Part shown: one piece after another, positions 27,060 to 35,940 of the stretch
Numbering within the stretch: the stretch's first letter is position 1
Layout: each line of letters starts with the position of its first letter
From: JASGKO01 sp049840595
GTDB taxonomy: Bacteria; Verrucomicrobiota; Verrucomicrobiia; Chthoniobacterales; Chthoniobacteraceae
NCBI GenBank assembly: GCA_049840595.1
Contig: JASGKO010000039.1
Span: 257,489 to 321,488, forward strand
Direction of reading: 5' to 3'
DNA: 64,000 nt
Notes under the pieces: model-generated
Seen by the model: only the letters and a program-made list of their open reading frames with translations
Database searches by the model: none
What the model was told of the DNA's origin: nothing
Made by a program: the position numbers and the translations under genes

Positions 27060-28337
27060 TTAGGCTTCTTGGTCGTCCTGATTCTTGCGGACTTTTCCGA
27101 GAATGGCAATCGCCACCGCAATCACCACCACAATTCCGAGGATCAAAAGAGCACCTTTAATGCTCAAAAAAAATGGCGTCTCCGGAGTGGCCTTCACAGG
27201 GTCCGGCGTGGCGGCGGCGATCATGGCGGGCTTCGGTGTGGTCGAGGGCTTGGCAGCCGCTTTGCGCTTCGCGTCGGCGGCAGCACTGGCTTTCTGGTAG
27301 GCGGCCTTGATGTCCTTCAACTCATGGTTTGCCGGCCACAGTTTATCCGCCTGGGTAATGGCTTTTTGCGCGCCGGGCAGGTCGTTCATATCCAGCGAGG
27401 ATTTGGCGTCCATTAGTAAATCCTGCGCCTGGTGCAGGTTGGCCGTCTGGATCGAGCCCAGCTGGCTCATCAGCCCCGGAAGCTGCTGGATGTAAGCCTG
27501 GAGGCTGTCGTTGCTGCGGGAGATGTAGGGCTTCCAAGTGCCGGTGGCGGAGCGCAGGCTCGCCTTGTAGCCTTCCTGCTCATTGCGGGCGGCGGTGATG
27601 AACTGGGTCTTTTGCGGCTCCTGGCGGAACTGGACATCCGCCATGAATTTCTTTTGCTCGGCGATCAGCCCGTTCAGCCGACCCTGGGCTTCGCGTAATA
27701 GATTCGGAACAAGACTCTTGATGTAGTCCACGGTATCGGGATAGACGCGCGCGCCGTTATAGCTGCGGCTCATGAGATCGTAGGCGTTCAGCGCGCCGCC
27801 GTAGTTGCCCTCGGCGGCATTGCCCTTGATCAACTGGAAGAGCTGGCTCGCTTCGATCTCATATTTCTGCTTGGCGGCCTCATCCGGGGTTAGCCACTGG
27901 CCGTTGAACTTCAGCCCGCCTTTTTGCACGCGTGCCTGCTCGTCGATCAGGGCGGCTTGCTGTTGTTTCACATCGGCCAGATGGGTGCTGAGCGGGTATT
28001 GCTGGATAAAGGCCCCCAGCGAGGTGAGCATCTGGTCGTAGCTGTCCAGCGGGTAGGAGTGATCGTCGTTCGTCTTGAAGTTCTTGATCGTGTTGTAGGC
28101 TTCCGTGTCCTCCGTAATCTTGTCGATCTTGTCGATCTCTGATTTCGAGATCGTCCGCTCATCGGTGATCGCGGCGGAAATCTTCACCTGCACGGTGACA
28201 TCCGCATCGGTTTCGGCGGTGATTTTGCCTTCCACCTTCTCGCCGGATTTCAGCGTGATGGTATCGGCATGCAGCGCGGTTAGACCAAGGCTTAGCGCCA
28301 TAAAGGCGGACAACAACAGGCGGGCGGAACGTTTCAT
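27060..28337 (-). CDS. PTPDL-like periplasmic protein with C-terminal membrane anchor
   Basis: A 425-residue protein with a signal peptide (MKRSARLLLSAFMALSLGL, cut near ALHA). A small beta domain follows (DTITLKSGEKVEGKITAE), of a type seen in many verrucomicrobial surface proteins. A long helical region rich in Gln and Asp carries the pattern NGQWLTPDEAAKQKYE. Near the C-terminus an Ala/Lys/Pro linker leads into a single membrane helix (SIKGALLILGIVVVIAVAIA) and a short basic-acidic tail. It is therefore a membrane-anchored extracytoplasmic protein; the role is unknown. hisB follows directly. Confidence 0.72.
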   Translation of the reverse strand: MKRSARLLLSAFMALSLGLTALHADTITLKSGEKVEGKITAETDADVTVQVKISAAITDERTISKSEIDKIDKITEDTEAYNTIKNFKTNDDHSYPLDSYDQMLTSLGAFIQQYPLSTHLADVKQQQAALIDEQARVQKGGLKFNGQWLTPDEAAKQKYEIEASQLFQLIKGNAAEGNYGGALNAYDLMSRSYNGARVYPDTVDYIKSLVPNLLREAQGRLNGLIAEQKKFMADVQFRQEPQKTQFITAARNEQEGYKASLRSATGTWKPYISRSNDSLQAYIQQLPGLMSQLGSIQTANLHQAQDLLMDAKSSLDMNDLPGAQKAITQADKLWPANHELKDIKAAYQKASAAADAKRKAAAKPSTTPKPAMIAAATPDPVKATPETPFFLSIKGALLILGIVVVIAVAIAILGKVRKNQDDQEA

Positions 28338-28483
28338 CGGGCGGGAATGTAGCTTGGCTTGGGGCTTTGTTAAGCGAATTTTCTCTCACAGTTTGTTCAT
28401 GGGGCGGATGATTTGAAGCCTGTAATTTGGATAAAAATTGCTCGCAGTTGCCAGGGAAGAGGTGGCGGGGTATTAAAAAAGTC

Positions 28484-28801
28484 ATGCGCATCAGCCCCGT
28501 CAACGTCCAGACCATCGGTCAGGAGCTGGCCATTGCCTGGAGCGACGGCGCGGAGTCGTATTTCCCGCTCGAAATGCTGCGCCGGGCCTGCCCCTGTGCC
28601 GCCTGCGGAGGTGAGCCCGATGTGATGGGCCACGTCGTGCGCCCCGAGGTGCGGTATGAGCCATCCAGTTTCGAGTTGCGCCGGGTCCAGCTCATCGGCG
28701 GCTATGCCCTGCAGCTTTCCTGGGGTGACGGTCATGCCACCGGCCTTTATTCCTACGATTACCTGCGCCGCCTGGCCCAGGAATGGGAGGCCGCCTCGTG
28801 A
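28484..28801 (+). CDS. DUF971 / GBBH-like N-terminal domain protein
   Basis: About 105 residues from the ATG at 28484: VNVQTIGQELAIAWSDG, then FPLEMLRRACPCAACGGEPD and LIGGYALQLSWGDGHATGLYSYDYLRRL. This is the compact zinc-binding DUF971 domain, also found at the N-terminus of gamma-butyrobetaine hydroxylase; CPCAAC supplies Cys ligands. Stand-alone members often have a role linked to iron-sulfur proteins, but none is proved here. The longer frame from 28427 has no similarity upstream. It overlaps the next gene by four bases. Confidence 0.88.
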   Translation: MRISPVNVQTIGQELAIAWSDGAESYFPLEMLRRACPCAACGGEPDVMGHVVRPEVRYEPSSFELRRVQLIGGYALQLSWGDGHATGLYSYDYLRRLAQEWEAAS

Positions 28802-29259
28802 ACCGCCGGGGCCGGATCACCTTCGTGCTGCTCGTGTTCTGCATCTGCGGCACAGCGGCGCTCCTTAGCCACTATCTGGCCCAGCGCGCCGGCCCGCCTT
28901 CCCCCACCGCGCTCTATTCCGTGATTTACGAGCAGATGCAGGCCCTGCAACGCGACGACTACGCCACCGCCTACCAGCAAGTCGCGCTGAACGTGCGCCA
29001 TAAATTCACCATGCACCAGTTCACTGACATGGTGCGGCAGGAGTATGGCCACCTCGTGCATGCCCAGCGGCTGGAGTTTGGCCGGGTGGAGCTCCGCGAT
29101 AATCGGGCCTACATCGAGGTCTTTTTCATTGAAAAGGACGGCCTCGTGCAGCCCTCCATCTTCCAGCTTGGCAACGAAGGCACCGGCTGGAAAATCGAGG
29201 GCGCCCGTCTCATGCCCCGCTGGCCGCATGGCCGGGTGATGGATGGGCTGCAGGCGTAG
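28798..29259 (+). CDS. DUF4864-like membrane-anchored protein
   Basis: A GTG at 28798, overlapping the DUF971 stop (GTGA) and preceded at 7 bases by GGGAGG, is preferred over an ATG at 28783. The product, about 153 residues, has an N-terminal membrane anchor (RITFVLLVFCICGTAALL) and a domain YEQMQALQRDDYATAYQQVA, RHKFTMHQFTDMVRQEYGHL, then a strand-rich end IEGARLMPRWPH. This resembles DUF4864, a small SnoaL/NTF2-like fold seen in periplasmic proteins; the function is unknown. Confidence 0.78.
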   Translation: MNRRGRITFVLLVFCICGTAALLSHYLAQRAGPPSPTALYSVIYEQMQALQRDDYATAYQQVALNVRHKFTMHQFTDMVRQEYGHLVHAQRLEFGRVELRDNRAYIEVFFIEKDGLVQPSIFQLGNEGTGWKIEGARLMPRWPHGRVMDGLQA

Positions 29260-29336
29260 TAGTGGGATCGAGTTGGCTGCTTTATCCGCTCGCATTTGTA
29301 GGTTTTCAGTTTTTGGTTAAAAGTAGTTTCCACTTT

Positions 29337-29660
29337 ATGAAAAGCCGCATCATGTATATGGAGCGAAAAGCAGGAGCTTTGGTTGGAAGTGCCCGGATCG
29401 GACGGGTGACTTTCAACCGCACCGGACGCACAATTTTCTATGGGGAGCAGGTTTTTCGCCGGATCGTTGGTGGTGGCTTCAAGTCGAATTATCACGACGA
29501 AGCCACAGGTGAGGACTACTGGATTTCTGGACCCAAGCAACGGGGAGGAGACCGTCTATATAATTCCGCCGCGCCGGTGGAAATCGATGCAGATGCACGT
29601 GAAGAATACTGGTGCAAGATCCGTAATGAACCCGACCGGGTTAATGCTGAAATAGCCTGA
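29337..29660 (+). CDS. Conserved small protein, often mislabelled deoxyxylulose-phosphate synthase
   Basis: From the ATG at 29337 the 107-residue protein reads RIMYMERKAGALVGSARIG, VTFNRTGRTIFYGEQVFRR and a DYWISGPKQRGGDRLY segment, ending ADAREEYWCKIR. This is the family of small soluble proteins that appears in databases under an erroneous DXP synthase label although it lacks any thiamine-binding site. It is a bacterial one-domain protein of unknown role. The frame is open up to 29262 but the conserved part starts here. Confidence 0.75.
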   Translation: MKSRIMYMERKAGALVGSARIGRVTFNRTGRTIFYGEQVFRRIVGGGFKSNYHDEATGEDYWISGPKQRGGDRLYNSAAPVEIDADAREEYWCKIRNEPDRVNAEIA

Positions 29661-29667
29661 TTCCCAG

Positions 29668-30048
29668 GTGACTACTCCCATGATGCGCCTTTCCCACCTC
29701 AACGTCACGATGCCCAAGGGCGGTGAAGACCTCGCCCGCTGGTTTTACGTCGAGCAACTCGGGCTCACCGAAATTCCCAAGCCGGAATCCATGCGGGTTC
29801 GCGGCGGGGTGTGGTTCGATGCCGGGGGGCTCGACATTCATGTCTCGGTGGAGGAACCGCGCGTCAGCCCCGATACCTACCGCCACTTTGGCCTGGAATC
29901 TTCCGGCGTGGAGGCCCTCCGTGCCCGTCTCACCGCCGTCGGAGTCGAAACCGAGGACGGTCGCCCAGCTCCATGGAAACGCTTCTACGTCCGCGATCCC
30001 TTTGGCAACCGGATTGAGATTCACGAGACCGGAGCGCTACGGGGATAG
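29668..30048 (+). CDS. VOC/glyoxalase fold protein
   Basis: 126 residues from a GTG at 29668 (ATG codons at 29680 and 29683 are alternatives). RLSHLNVTMPKGGEDLARWF is the first vicinal-oxygen-chelate unit, VRGGVWFDAGGLDIHVSVEE the middle strands, and KRFYVRDPFGNRIEIHETG the usual end where the second Glu ligand lies. The metal-binding His of the first unit and Glu near the end are consistent with a metal-binding glyoxalase/dioxygenase-like enzyme, but no substrate can be proposed. Confidence 0.87.
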   Translation: MTTPMMRLSHLNVTMPKGGEDLARWFYVEQLGLTEIPKPESMRVRGGVWFDAGGLDIHVSVEEPRVSPDTYRHFGLESSGVEALRARLTAVGVETEDGRPAPWKRFYVRDPFGNRIEIHETGALRG

Positions 30049-30136
30049 GAGTGCCGAAATTCTCTGAAATGGACTTTAGAGGGACGTTGTTCCCGGTATG
30101 GTCCCACTTTCCACCAAGGTGGTGGTGTAAAACTAA

Positions 30137-31099
30137 TCAAACCGTTTTAGCTGCTGGGATCGTCGTCCGCAGCACCGTGGTGCCGGGCTCCTCGGGGTCG
30201 AGCGTCGAACCAGCCAGCACTGCCGGGACGAGGAAAAAGTCGCCGGGCTTGAAGGTGAGGCCGTTGCAGCCCACCAGGCCGCTCAGGCAGGTGAAGATGG
30301 CGAATTCATCAGGCTGTACCGCCGCGCGTGCTTCGGTGAGGGCCCATTTTTCAATCCGGAAATATTCGCTCTCCGTGACCAGTTCGCCCGGGTGGGATTC
30401 CAGCTTCGGCTCCACGTCGGCGAAATCGATCGAGGCCAGCGACTCCTCGATGTGGAGTGCGCGGGGCTTGCCGTCGGTGCCGGGGCGGTTCCAGTCGAAG
30501 ACGCGGTAGGTCGTGTCGCTGTTTTGCTGCACTTCGCAAATCAAGTTGCCCGAGCCGATGGCGTGTACGCGCCCGCTGGGGATGAAAAGGGCTTCCCCCG
30601 CAGCGACGGGAATCTGGTGCACGCAATCCGCCACCTGGCCTTCGGCCAGCGCTTTTTCAAATTGCTCGCGGGTGACCCCTTTTTCCAGCCCGGCATAGAC
30701 GCGGGCGTTTTCCTCGGTGGCAAGGAAGTACCACATCTCCGTTTTGGGCTCGCCATTTAGCGAAGGCGCGATGGCCGCCGGGGGATGCACCTGCACGGAG
30801 AGCCGCTCCTGTGCATCCAGCAGCTTGAAAAGCAGGGGAAAGCGTTCCGAATCCGGCACGCGGGTGCCGAAGATTTCCGCGCGGTGCCCGGTCCACAATT
30901 CATGAAAGGTCTGCCCGCGCAGCGGCCCGAGATGCACCACGCTCTGCGCTTCCTCGCGATCCACGATCTCCCACGATTCGCCGATGCGGATGCCGACCGG
31001 GAGCTCCTTGCCATAGACCATCTCGAGTGAACGACCGCCCCATACGCGTTCCATGAAAAGCGGTTCAAATACCAGTGGCTGTGAAATCGAGATGCTCAT
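30137..31099 (-). CDS. manA: Mannose-6-phosphate isomerase, class I
   Basis: A 320-residue Zn isomerase interconverting mannose-6-phosphate and fructose-6-phosphate. FEPLFMERVWGGRSLEMVYG, then RIGESWEIVDRE, LSVQVHPPAAIA (metal-binding Gln and His), KTEMWYFLATEE (Glu), and FIPSGRVHAIGSGNLICEVQ with the second His are the conserved features, all intact. The short length is of the Bacillus ManA type. It supplies mannose units for surface polysaccharide; lpxA follows upstream on the same strand. Confidence 0.93.
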   Translation of the reverse strand: MSISISQPLVFEPLFMERVWGGRSLEMVYGKELPVGIRIGESWEIVDREEAQSVVHLGPLRGQTFHELWTGHRAEIFGTRVPDSERFPLLFKLLDAQERLSVQVHPPAAIAPSLNGEPKTEMWYFLATEENARVYAGLEKGVTREQFEKALAEGQVADCVHQIPVAAGEALFIPSGRVHAIGSGNLICEVQQNSDTTYRVFDWNRPGTDGKPRALHIEESLASIDFADVEPKLESHPGELVTESEYFRIEKWALTEARAAVQPDEFAIFTCLSGLVGCNGLTFKPGDFFLVPAVLAGSTLDPEEPGTTVLRTTIPAAKTV

Positions 31100-31198
31100 A
31101 AAAGGTGCGCTAGTCTAATCGTGCGCGCGTCCCATTCCAGCCGTTTTCCGTGAAGAAATAGCGACCGGTGTTTACTCGGTTAACCTATTTTCCAATTC

Positions 31199-32005
31199 CT
31201 ACTCGCCACCTTCCTCCGAGCTCCCCGATTTTCCGGCAAAGCCGCACAGCCCCCGCTTGCTTGCCGCCGCAAAATCGAAAAACGCCTGCGCCTCCGGCCC
31301 CCACGTCTGCTCCTTCGCCTTTTCCAGCGCCTGGCTGATGTTCAGCCCGCTGCGATAAAGCAGCTTGAACGCCGCCTGGATTTCCTTCCGCGTCTCGGCT
31401 TTAAAGCCCGCCCGGCGCATCCCCACGGCATTCAACCCGAAGACGAGATTGATCTCCGCCGCAATCGTATAAGGCGTCACATCCTTGCTCAAGCCGCAGC
31501 CGCCTTGAATCATTGCCATCGTGCCGATGCGCATGTGCTGGTGAAAAATCGAACTGCCACCTACAAAGACGCGATCCTCCATCTGCACATACCCCGCCAG
31601 CAGTGCGTTGTTCGCGATGATGATGTGATTCCCCAGCGTCACGTTGTGCGCCAGATGCACTCCGGCCATGAGGTAGTTGTGATGGCCCATGCGGGTCACG
31701 CTGCCCTCGGCCGTGCCGCGATGAATCGTGCACAGCTCGCGGATCACATTGTCCGCGCCGATTTCGACGGAGCTATGCGTGGTAGGCTTGAAAGAAAGAT
31801 CCTGCGGTGCCCCGCCGACGATCGCGCTGTGCCCGATGGTGGTTCGCGCGCCGATCGTCACGTCGCCGATCAGCGAAGCCTTCGCTTCGATCGTGCACCC
31901 TTCCCCAATCCGCGCCGGTCCCTCGATGGTGACATAGGCGCCGATGGTTGTGCCTGCGCCAATTTGTGCCTCGGGGTGGATGATTGCGGTGGGATGGATG
32001 TTCAT
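31199..32005 (-). CDS. lpxA: Acyl-ACP-UDP-N-acetylglucosamine O-acyltransferase
   Basis: A 268-residue left-handed beta-helix acyltransferase, the first step of lipid A synthesis. Hexapeptide repeats run from IHPTAIIHPEAQIGAGTTIG onwards, and YLMAGVHLAHNVTLGNHIII contains the catalytic His region. GGSSIFHQHMRIGTMAMIQG and a FGLNAVGMRRAGF end are typical of LpxA rather than LpxD. It shows that the host makes lipopolysaccharide. Neither lpxB nor lpxC is in the window. Confidence 0.94.
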   Translation of the reverse strand: MNIHPTAIIHPEAQIGAGTTIGAYVTIEGPARIGEGCTIEAKASLIGDVTIGARTTIGHSAIVGGAPQDLSFKPTTHSSVEIGADNVIRELCTIHRGTAEGSVTRMGHHNYLMAGVHLAHNVTLGNHIIIANNALLAGYVQMEDRVFVGGSSIFHQHMRIGTMAMIQGGCGLSKDVTPYTIAAEINLVFGLNAVGMRRAGFKAETRKEIQAAFKLLYRSGLNISQALEKAKEQTWGPEAQAFFDFAAASKRGLCGFAGKSGSSEEGGE

Positions 32006-32073
32006 GGAAAGTCTCCAGTTAATCGCCAGGACGCCGGGACGCCAAGCGGGAAGAAGCTGGTGGCGATGGAAAG

Positions 32074-33237
32074 CTACGCCGTCCTTTTCGCCGCCTGCTG
32101 GGTATGCAGGTAGTGGCGGCCGAATTTTTTCAAGAGGCCGACCAAAAGCGAGCGGTCATCCCACGGAATATCGCTGCGGCCCCGGAGCAGATCGACCAGC
32201 CAGGTGGCAAGGCCCTTGAAATCATGCTCTTGCTGGCAGCGATAGAGTTCCTGCGGGAACATGCGCCAGCGCCCGGGTGGAGCGGTGGCGGGAATGGGAT
32301 TCGGTTTCGGACCGCCGCAGAGCAGGTGGCGGATTCCCAGGGAAAAATCCACGCCGGTGCGGGGGGAAAGCTGAAGCTCCGGGGTCGGTCGCGGATTCAT
32401 CTCGATCACATGGCACCGCCCGCTGCGTTTCGCCTGAATCCAGTCGATGCTGAAAAACCCGTGAAAGCCAGTGAGCTGGGTAATCTTGCAGGCCATGCGA
32501 TCCACATCGGGATGCCGGATGAGGATGCGCTGACTGCTCGCTCCATAGGGGCCGGGCCAGGTGGCGCTTTTATAGGAGCCGCTCCATTGGATGGGCTCCC
32601 CGTGCCACGCCATCACGAGGGTGCTGCCGACCTGCCCCTTGATGGCTTCTTGAATGGAGAAATTTTGCAAATAATGCTCGCCCATCTTCTGAGCCAGTTG
32701 CCGCAAGTCCGCCTCGCCATTGGCCCAGCCGACGCCGAAGCCGGAGGAACTTTCCTCGCCTTTGAAGAACACAGGATAGCCGATTTCCCGCGCCGCCTGC
32801 AGCCCTTCTTCCAAATTCCGGCATGGGATGGAGTGGGGAGTGGGCAGCCCCGCCCGGCGACAGGCCTCCACGATGGCGGCTTTGGAGGTGGCGAGCTTCA
32901 TCTTTTCGGTCGTGGGCTCGACTGGAAACCAGTCGCGCAACCAGGCTTTATCCGTTTCCTCCTCGCAGGCGCGCATGGTCATGTCATCGCCGGGAATGAT
33001 CCATTGGTAGCGGCCCGGGTTTTCCGCCAGATGTTGCCGAAGCCGGGCAATGAGGTCGCGCACGCCATAGCAGCCATCGGTGGGGAGGGAAGTGGCGTAG
33101 CGAGTGCGCCGGGCCAATGCTCGCGGGAGCACCATCAAGGTTACCTTGACGCCGGCACGATGAAAAAGCTTGGGGAGACGGCACACACCATACCAGTCGC
33201 CTTCAGCCACAATCAGCACCTCGGGGGGGAGGGACAT
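32074..33237 (-). CDS. ATP-grasp domain protein of unknown substrate
   Basis: A 387-residue ATP-grasp enzyme. A pre-ATP-grasp Rossmann-like part (VLIVAEGDWYGVCRLPKLFH) is followed by the grasp fold: AREIGYPVFFKGEESSSGFG (Lys of the ATP pocket), IQEAIKGQVGST (ATP-binding Glu), and CHVIEMNPRPTPELQLS with the Glu-Met-Asn-x-Arg metal site. Such stand-alone enzymes form amide or peptide-like bonds, e.g. in cell-wall or natural-product pathways. No partner gene is seen. It is downstream-facing between lpxA and a lipoprotein gene. Confidence 0.83.
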   Translation of the reverse strand: MSLPPEVLIVAEGDWYGVCRLPKLFHRAGVKVTLMVLPRALARRTRYATSLPTDGCYGVRDLIARLRQHLAENPGRYQWIIPGDDMTMRACEEETDKAWLRDWFPVEPTTEKMKLATSKAAIVEACRRAGLPTPHSIPCRNLEEGLQAAREIGYPVFFKGEESSSGFGVGWANGEADLRQLAQKMGEHYLQNFSIQEAIKGQVGSTLVMAWHGEPIQWSGSYKSATWPGPYGASSQRILIRHPDVDRMACKITQLTGFHGFFSIDWIQAKRSGRCHVIEMNPRPTPELQLSPRTGVDFSLGIRHLLCGGPKPNPIPATAPPGRWRMFPQELYRCQQEHDFKGLATWLVDLLRGRSDIPWDDRSLLVGLLKKFGRHYLHTQQAAKRTA

Positions 33238-33349
33238 GATTGCTAGTTATCAGAATGAGATGCTTATGTAAATGTTTATCTTTTCTCTCTATAAAATCCA
33301 ACATCGTGCTTGAGGTGGGGCTTATGCCGGTTTCAAACTATTTGGTTCC

Positions 33350-33871
33350 ATGAATTCACGAGGGTTCCTATTTCTTACTTTTTGTCTGGCTGGGGCAATT
33401 TCAGGTTGTAAACGCTCTGAAAGAAATCCCGACGTTCTCCATCGCGATGGAGATCCAGATGTGATTTATGTGGATTCAGAAGATGCCGAAATGAATGCGG
33501 CGATTGCACACGCCCAATCCACCAAAGCAGAGTTTCTTCAAACCTTGCAGGCGGCGAAGCCTAATCAAACCGACTTTTCTGCCAAGCGCCCATACCTGAC
33601 TAACAAGGGAGGAACCGACCGTGAGCATATCTGGGTTTCAAACCTGAGTTATGACGGCAAGCTGCTCCATGGCACGATCGGAGATGATCCCGTAAATATC
33701 CCTCATTTAAAGCTGGGTGATCCGGTCTCGTTTCCGCCTGATGAACTGTCGGACTGGATGTATCTGGAGGATGGTAAAATTGTTGGCGGCTATACCATCC
33801 GCGTCCTTCGCAAGCGTATGTCACCGCAAGACGCCACAGACTTCGATCAGAACATGCAATTCAAGCAGTAG
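33350..33871 (+). CDS. DUF2314 lipoprotein
   Basis: A 173-residue protein with a lipoprotein signal peptide: GFLFLTFCLAGAISGCKRSE, with lipobox AISG-C. The mature part contains the DUF2314 domain: AEMNAAIAHAQSTKAEFL, then HIWVSNLSYDGKLLHGTIGD, PHLKLGDPVSFPPDELSDWM and KIVGGYTIRVLRKRMSP. DUF2314 proteins are compact OB-like domains of unknown function found in secreted and cytoplasmic versions. It probably sits on the periplasmic face of a membrane. Confidence 0.9.
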   Translation: MNSRGFLFLTFCLAGAISGCKRSERNPDVLHRDGDPDVIYVDSEDAEMNAAIAHAQSTKAEFLQTLQAAKPNQTDFSAKRPYLTNKGGTDREHIWVSNLSYDGKLLHGTIGDDPVNIPHLKLGDPVSFPPDELSDWMYLEDGKIVGGYTIRVLRKRMSPQDATDFDQNMQFKQ

Positions 33872-33955
33872 AAGAAAATAAGGAAGCTTCATTCAGGCGG
33901 CATTTAGGCTACCCCCTCCTTCGTGCCTTCGTGGTAAAAAACTCTTCAGGCCGCG

Positions 33956-34654
33956 CTACCCGATCATCCCATGCTCGCGGAAGCTGAAGTAGGGCAGCAA
34001 CCCCGGGCGGGGTGCACCGATGATCACGTGGTCGAGTAAGTTGATCTGCAACAGCCGTGCGCATTCGGCGAGGCGGGTGGTCATCTGGCGATCGGCGCTG
34101 CTGGGCGTGGGATCGCCGGAGGGATGGTTGTGCGCCACGACCACCCCGTAGGCGGAGTGGGCGATCGCGGCGCGGAAGATCTCCCGCGGATGGGCCACCG
34201 TCTCATTGAGCGAGCCTAGTGAAATTTCCTCCACGCAAATGAGATGATGCTTGGTGTCGAGCAGGATCACGCGCAGCGATTCCTTGTTCAGCGCCCGCAT
34301 TTCCGGGCCGAGCATTTCGTAGATGAGCTCCGGGTTGTCGAGCTTCTGCTGGGAAATGGTTTCGCGGGCGAGCCGGGCTCCGAGCGCAAAGGCCGCGGCG
34401 AGTTGCACCGCCTTGGTGGGGCCGACGCCTTTTTCCTTGGCCAGTTCCTTCACGCTGCAGCGGGCGAGCGCGGCCAGGGAGCCATGCCGGGCAAGGAGTC
34501 GGCGCGCGATTTCCACCGCATTCGCGCCCTGCATGCCGGTGCGCAGGAGGATGGCGATCAGCTCCGCATCAGTGAGGCTGGCGGCTCCGCTGCCCGCCAG
34601 CTTTTCGCGCGGACGCTCCTGCTCCGGCAGTTCGCGGATTTTCAGGGAAGCCAT
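33956..34654 (-). CDS. radC: RadC family JAB-domain protein
   Basis: A 232-residue protein with an N-terminal helix-hairpin-helix part (EQERPREKLAGSGAASLTDA, KEKGVGPTKAVQLAAAF) and a C-terminal MPN/JAMM metalloprotease fold: VVVAHNHPSGDPTPSSADRQM carries the HxHx(7)SxxD zinc signature. The YSFREHG-type end is intact. RadC is named for a radiation phenotype that was later reassigned; its actual role is not settled, though some members act in DNA-related stress or mobile-element functions. Confidence 0.93.
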   Translation of the reverse strand: MASLKIRELPEQERPREKLAGSGAASLTDAELIAILLRTGMQGANAVEIARRLLARHGSLAALARCSVKELAKEKGVGPTKAVQLAAAFALGARLARETISQQKLDNPELIYEMLGPEMRALNKESLRVILLDTKHHLICVEEISLGSLNETVAHPREIFRAAIAHSAYGVVVAHNHPSGDPTPSSADRQMTTRLAECARLLQINLLDHVIIGAPRPGLLPYFSFREHGMIG

Positions 34655-34685
34655 GCCATTTTTCCAGGGTTGTTTGGGGGCGCGG

Positions 34686-35774
34686 TTAGCGGACGAAATT
34701 GCCGATCATCTTGACCAGCGATTCGCAGATGTCGCGCAAGCCGTCCCGGTATTTGTTCGTCGGCAATTGCGCGAGCAACTCCTCGGCGTCGCCCAGCATC
34801 TTTTGCGTGTAGAGCACGCTCGATTTCACTGCGCCGCGGTCGAGGGCGAGTTGGGCGAGATCTTCGATTTCCTCATCGGTGCCGTGCAGGATCACCGCGC
34901 TCAACCGCTCGTGCTCGCTGCCGTGTGCGCCTTGGAGCAGGTGCAGGATGGGCAGGGTGAGCTTGCCTTTGCGCAGGTCGGTGCCGAGCGTTTTGCCGGC
35001 GTTGCCCTCGTTGCCGGCGATGTCGAGCACGTCGTCGTAAATTTGGTAGGCGGTGCCCAGCTTCATGCCGAAGCGCTTCATCGCGGTGATGGTTTCCGGG
35101 GAGGCTTCGTTGAGGTAAGCGCCCAGCTCCGTCGCGACGCCGAAGAGCTTCGCCGTCTTCATCTCGATCACCCGCAGGTAATCCGCCACCGACATCTTTA
35201 GATCAAAACGGCGCTGGGTCTGGATGATCTCGCCCGAGCACACCTCCACGCTTGCACTGGCGATGCGGCGCATGATCTCGCTGTTGGGGAAATTCGTGGT
35301 GAGCTTCAGCGCATGGGCAAAGAGGCAGTCGCCAAGCAGCACGCTCAACGAATTGCCCCAGCGTGCGTTTGCGGTGGGCTGGCTGCGGCGCGTATCCGCG
35401 CCGTCCATGATGTCGTCGTGCACCAGTGTCGCGGCATGGATGAGCTCCAGGATTACCGCCAGATCCACGTGGCTGGAGGAGATGTTGCCGGTTGCGCCAC
35501 CGGCCAGCAAGGCGAGGGCGGGCCGCAGCCGCTTCCCGTTGCTCTCGCAGGCATAGGCCACGTAACCCTCGACGGCCGTGTCGAATTCGCGGGATTGCGC
35601 CCGAATTCGCTCCTCCACCGTGTAGAGGTGGGTATTGATCAACTCGAAAGCGCGTTTGATTTCGATAGGGACAAAAACATGCCGTTCACCCGGCTTTGTG
35701 AAACTTTTCACAATAGCAAAATAATTCACCCAGCTTGGCAAAGTCAAAACCTCCGTTCCAAAAAGCGTAACCAT
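34686..35774 (-). CDS. Polyprenyl diphosphate synthase
   Basis: A trans-prenyltransferase of about 340-360 residues. GKRLRPALALLAGGA precedes ELIHAATLVHDDIMDGADTR, the first DDxxD, and YQIYDDVLDIAGN is the second. Both aspartate-rich motifs and the FGVATELGAYL helix are intact. It elongates isopentenyl diphosphate onto an allylic primer to make the isoprenoid chain of quinones or undecaprenyl-type carriers; the chain length cannot be told. The start at 35774 is the only clear ATG; a shorter in-frame GTG start near 35711 is possible. Confidence 0.91.
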   Translation of the reverse strand: MVTLFGTEVLTLPSWVNYFAIVKSFTKPGERHVFVPIEIKRAFELINTHLYTVEERIRAQSREFDTAVEGYVAYACESNGKRLRPALALLAGGATGNISSSHVDLAVILELIHAATLVHDDIMDGADTRRSQPTANARWGNSLSVLLGDCLFAHALKLTTNFPNSEIMRRIASASVEVCSGEIIQTQRRFDLKMSVADYLRVIEMKTAKLFGVATELGAYLNEASPETITAMKRFGMKLGTAYQIYDDVLDIAGNEGNAGKTLGTDLRKGKLTLPILHLLQGAHGSEHERLSAVILHGTDEEIEDLAQLALDRGAVKSSVLYTQKMLGDAEELLAQLPTNKYRDGLRDICESLVKMIGNFVR

Positions 35775-35940
35775 TATTGCTTAAGCCTCGCTCGACAGAG
35801 AGGAAAATGATCGGTTGGCGCTGCCTGTGCTCAAGCTCCATCCCCTGAGGGTTTTCACTCAGAGGGGCTGGAACCATGAAAAATGACTGGCACTGGCCTT
35901 CGGGGTATGACAGTTTTTCCAGTCTAACCCTTACCTATTC

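Noticed and set aside
31100..31198. Possible promoter region upstream of manA
   Set aside because: No convincing -35/-10 pair could be seen.
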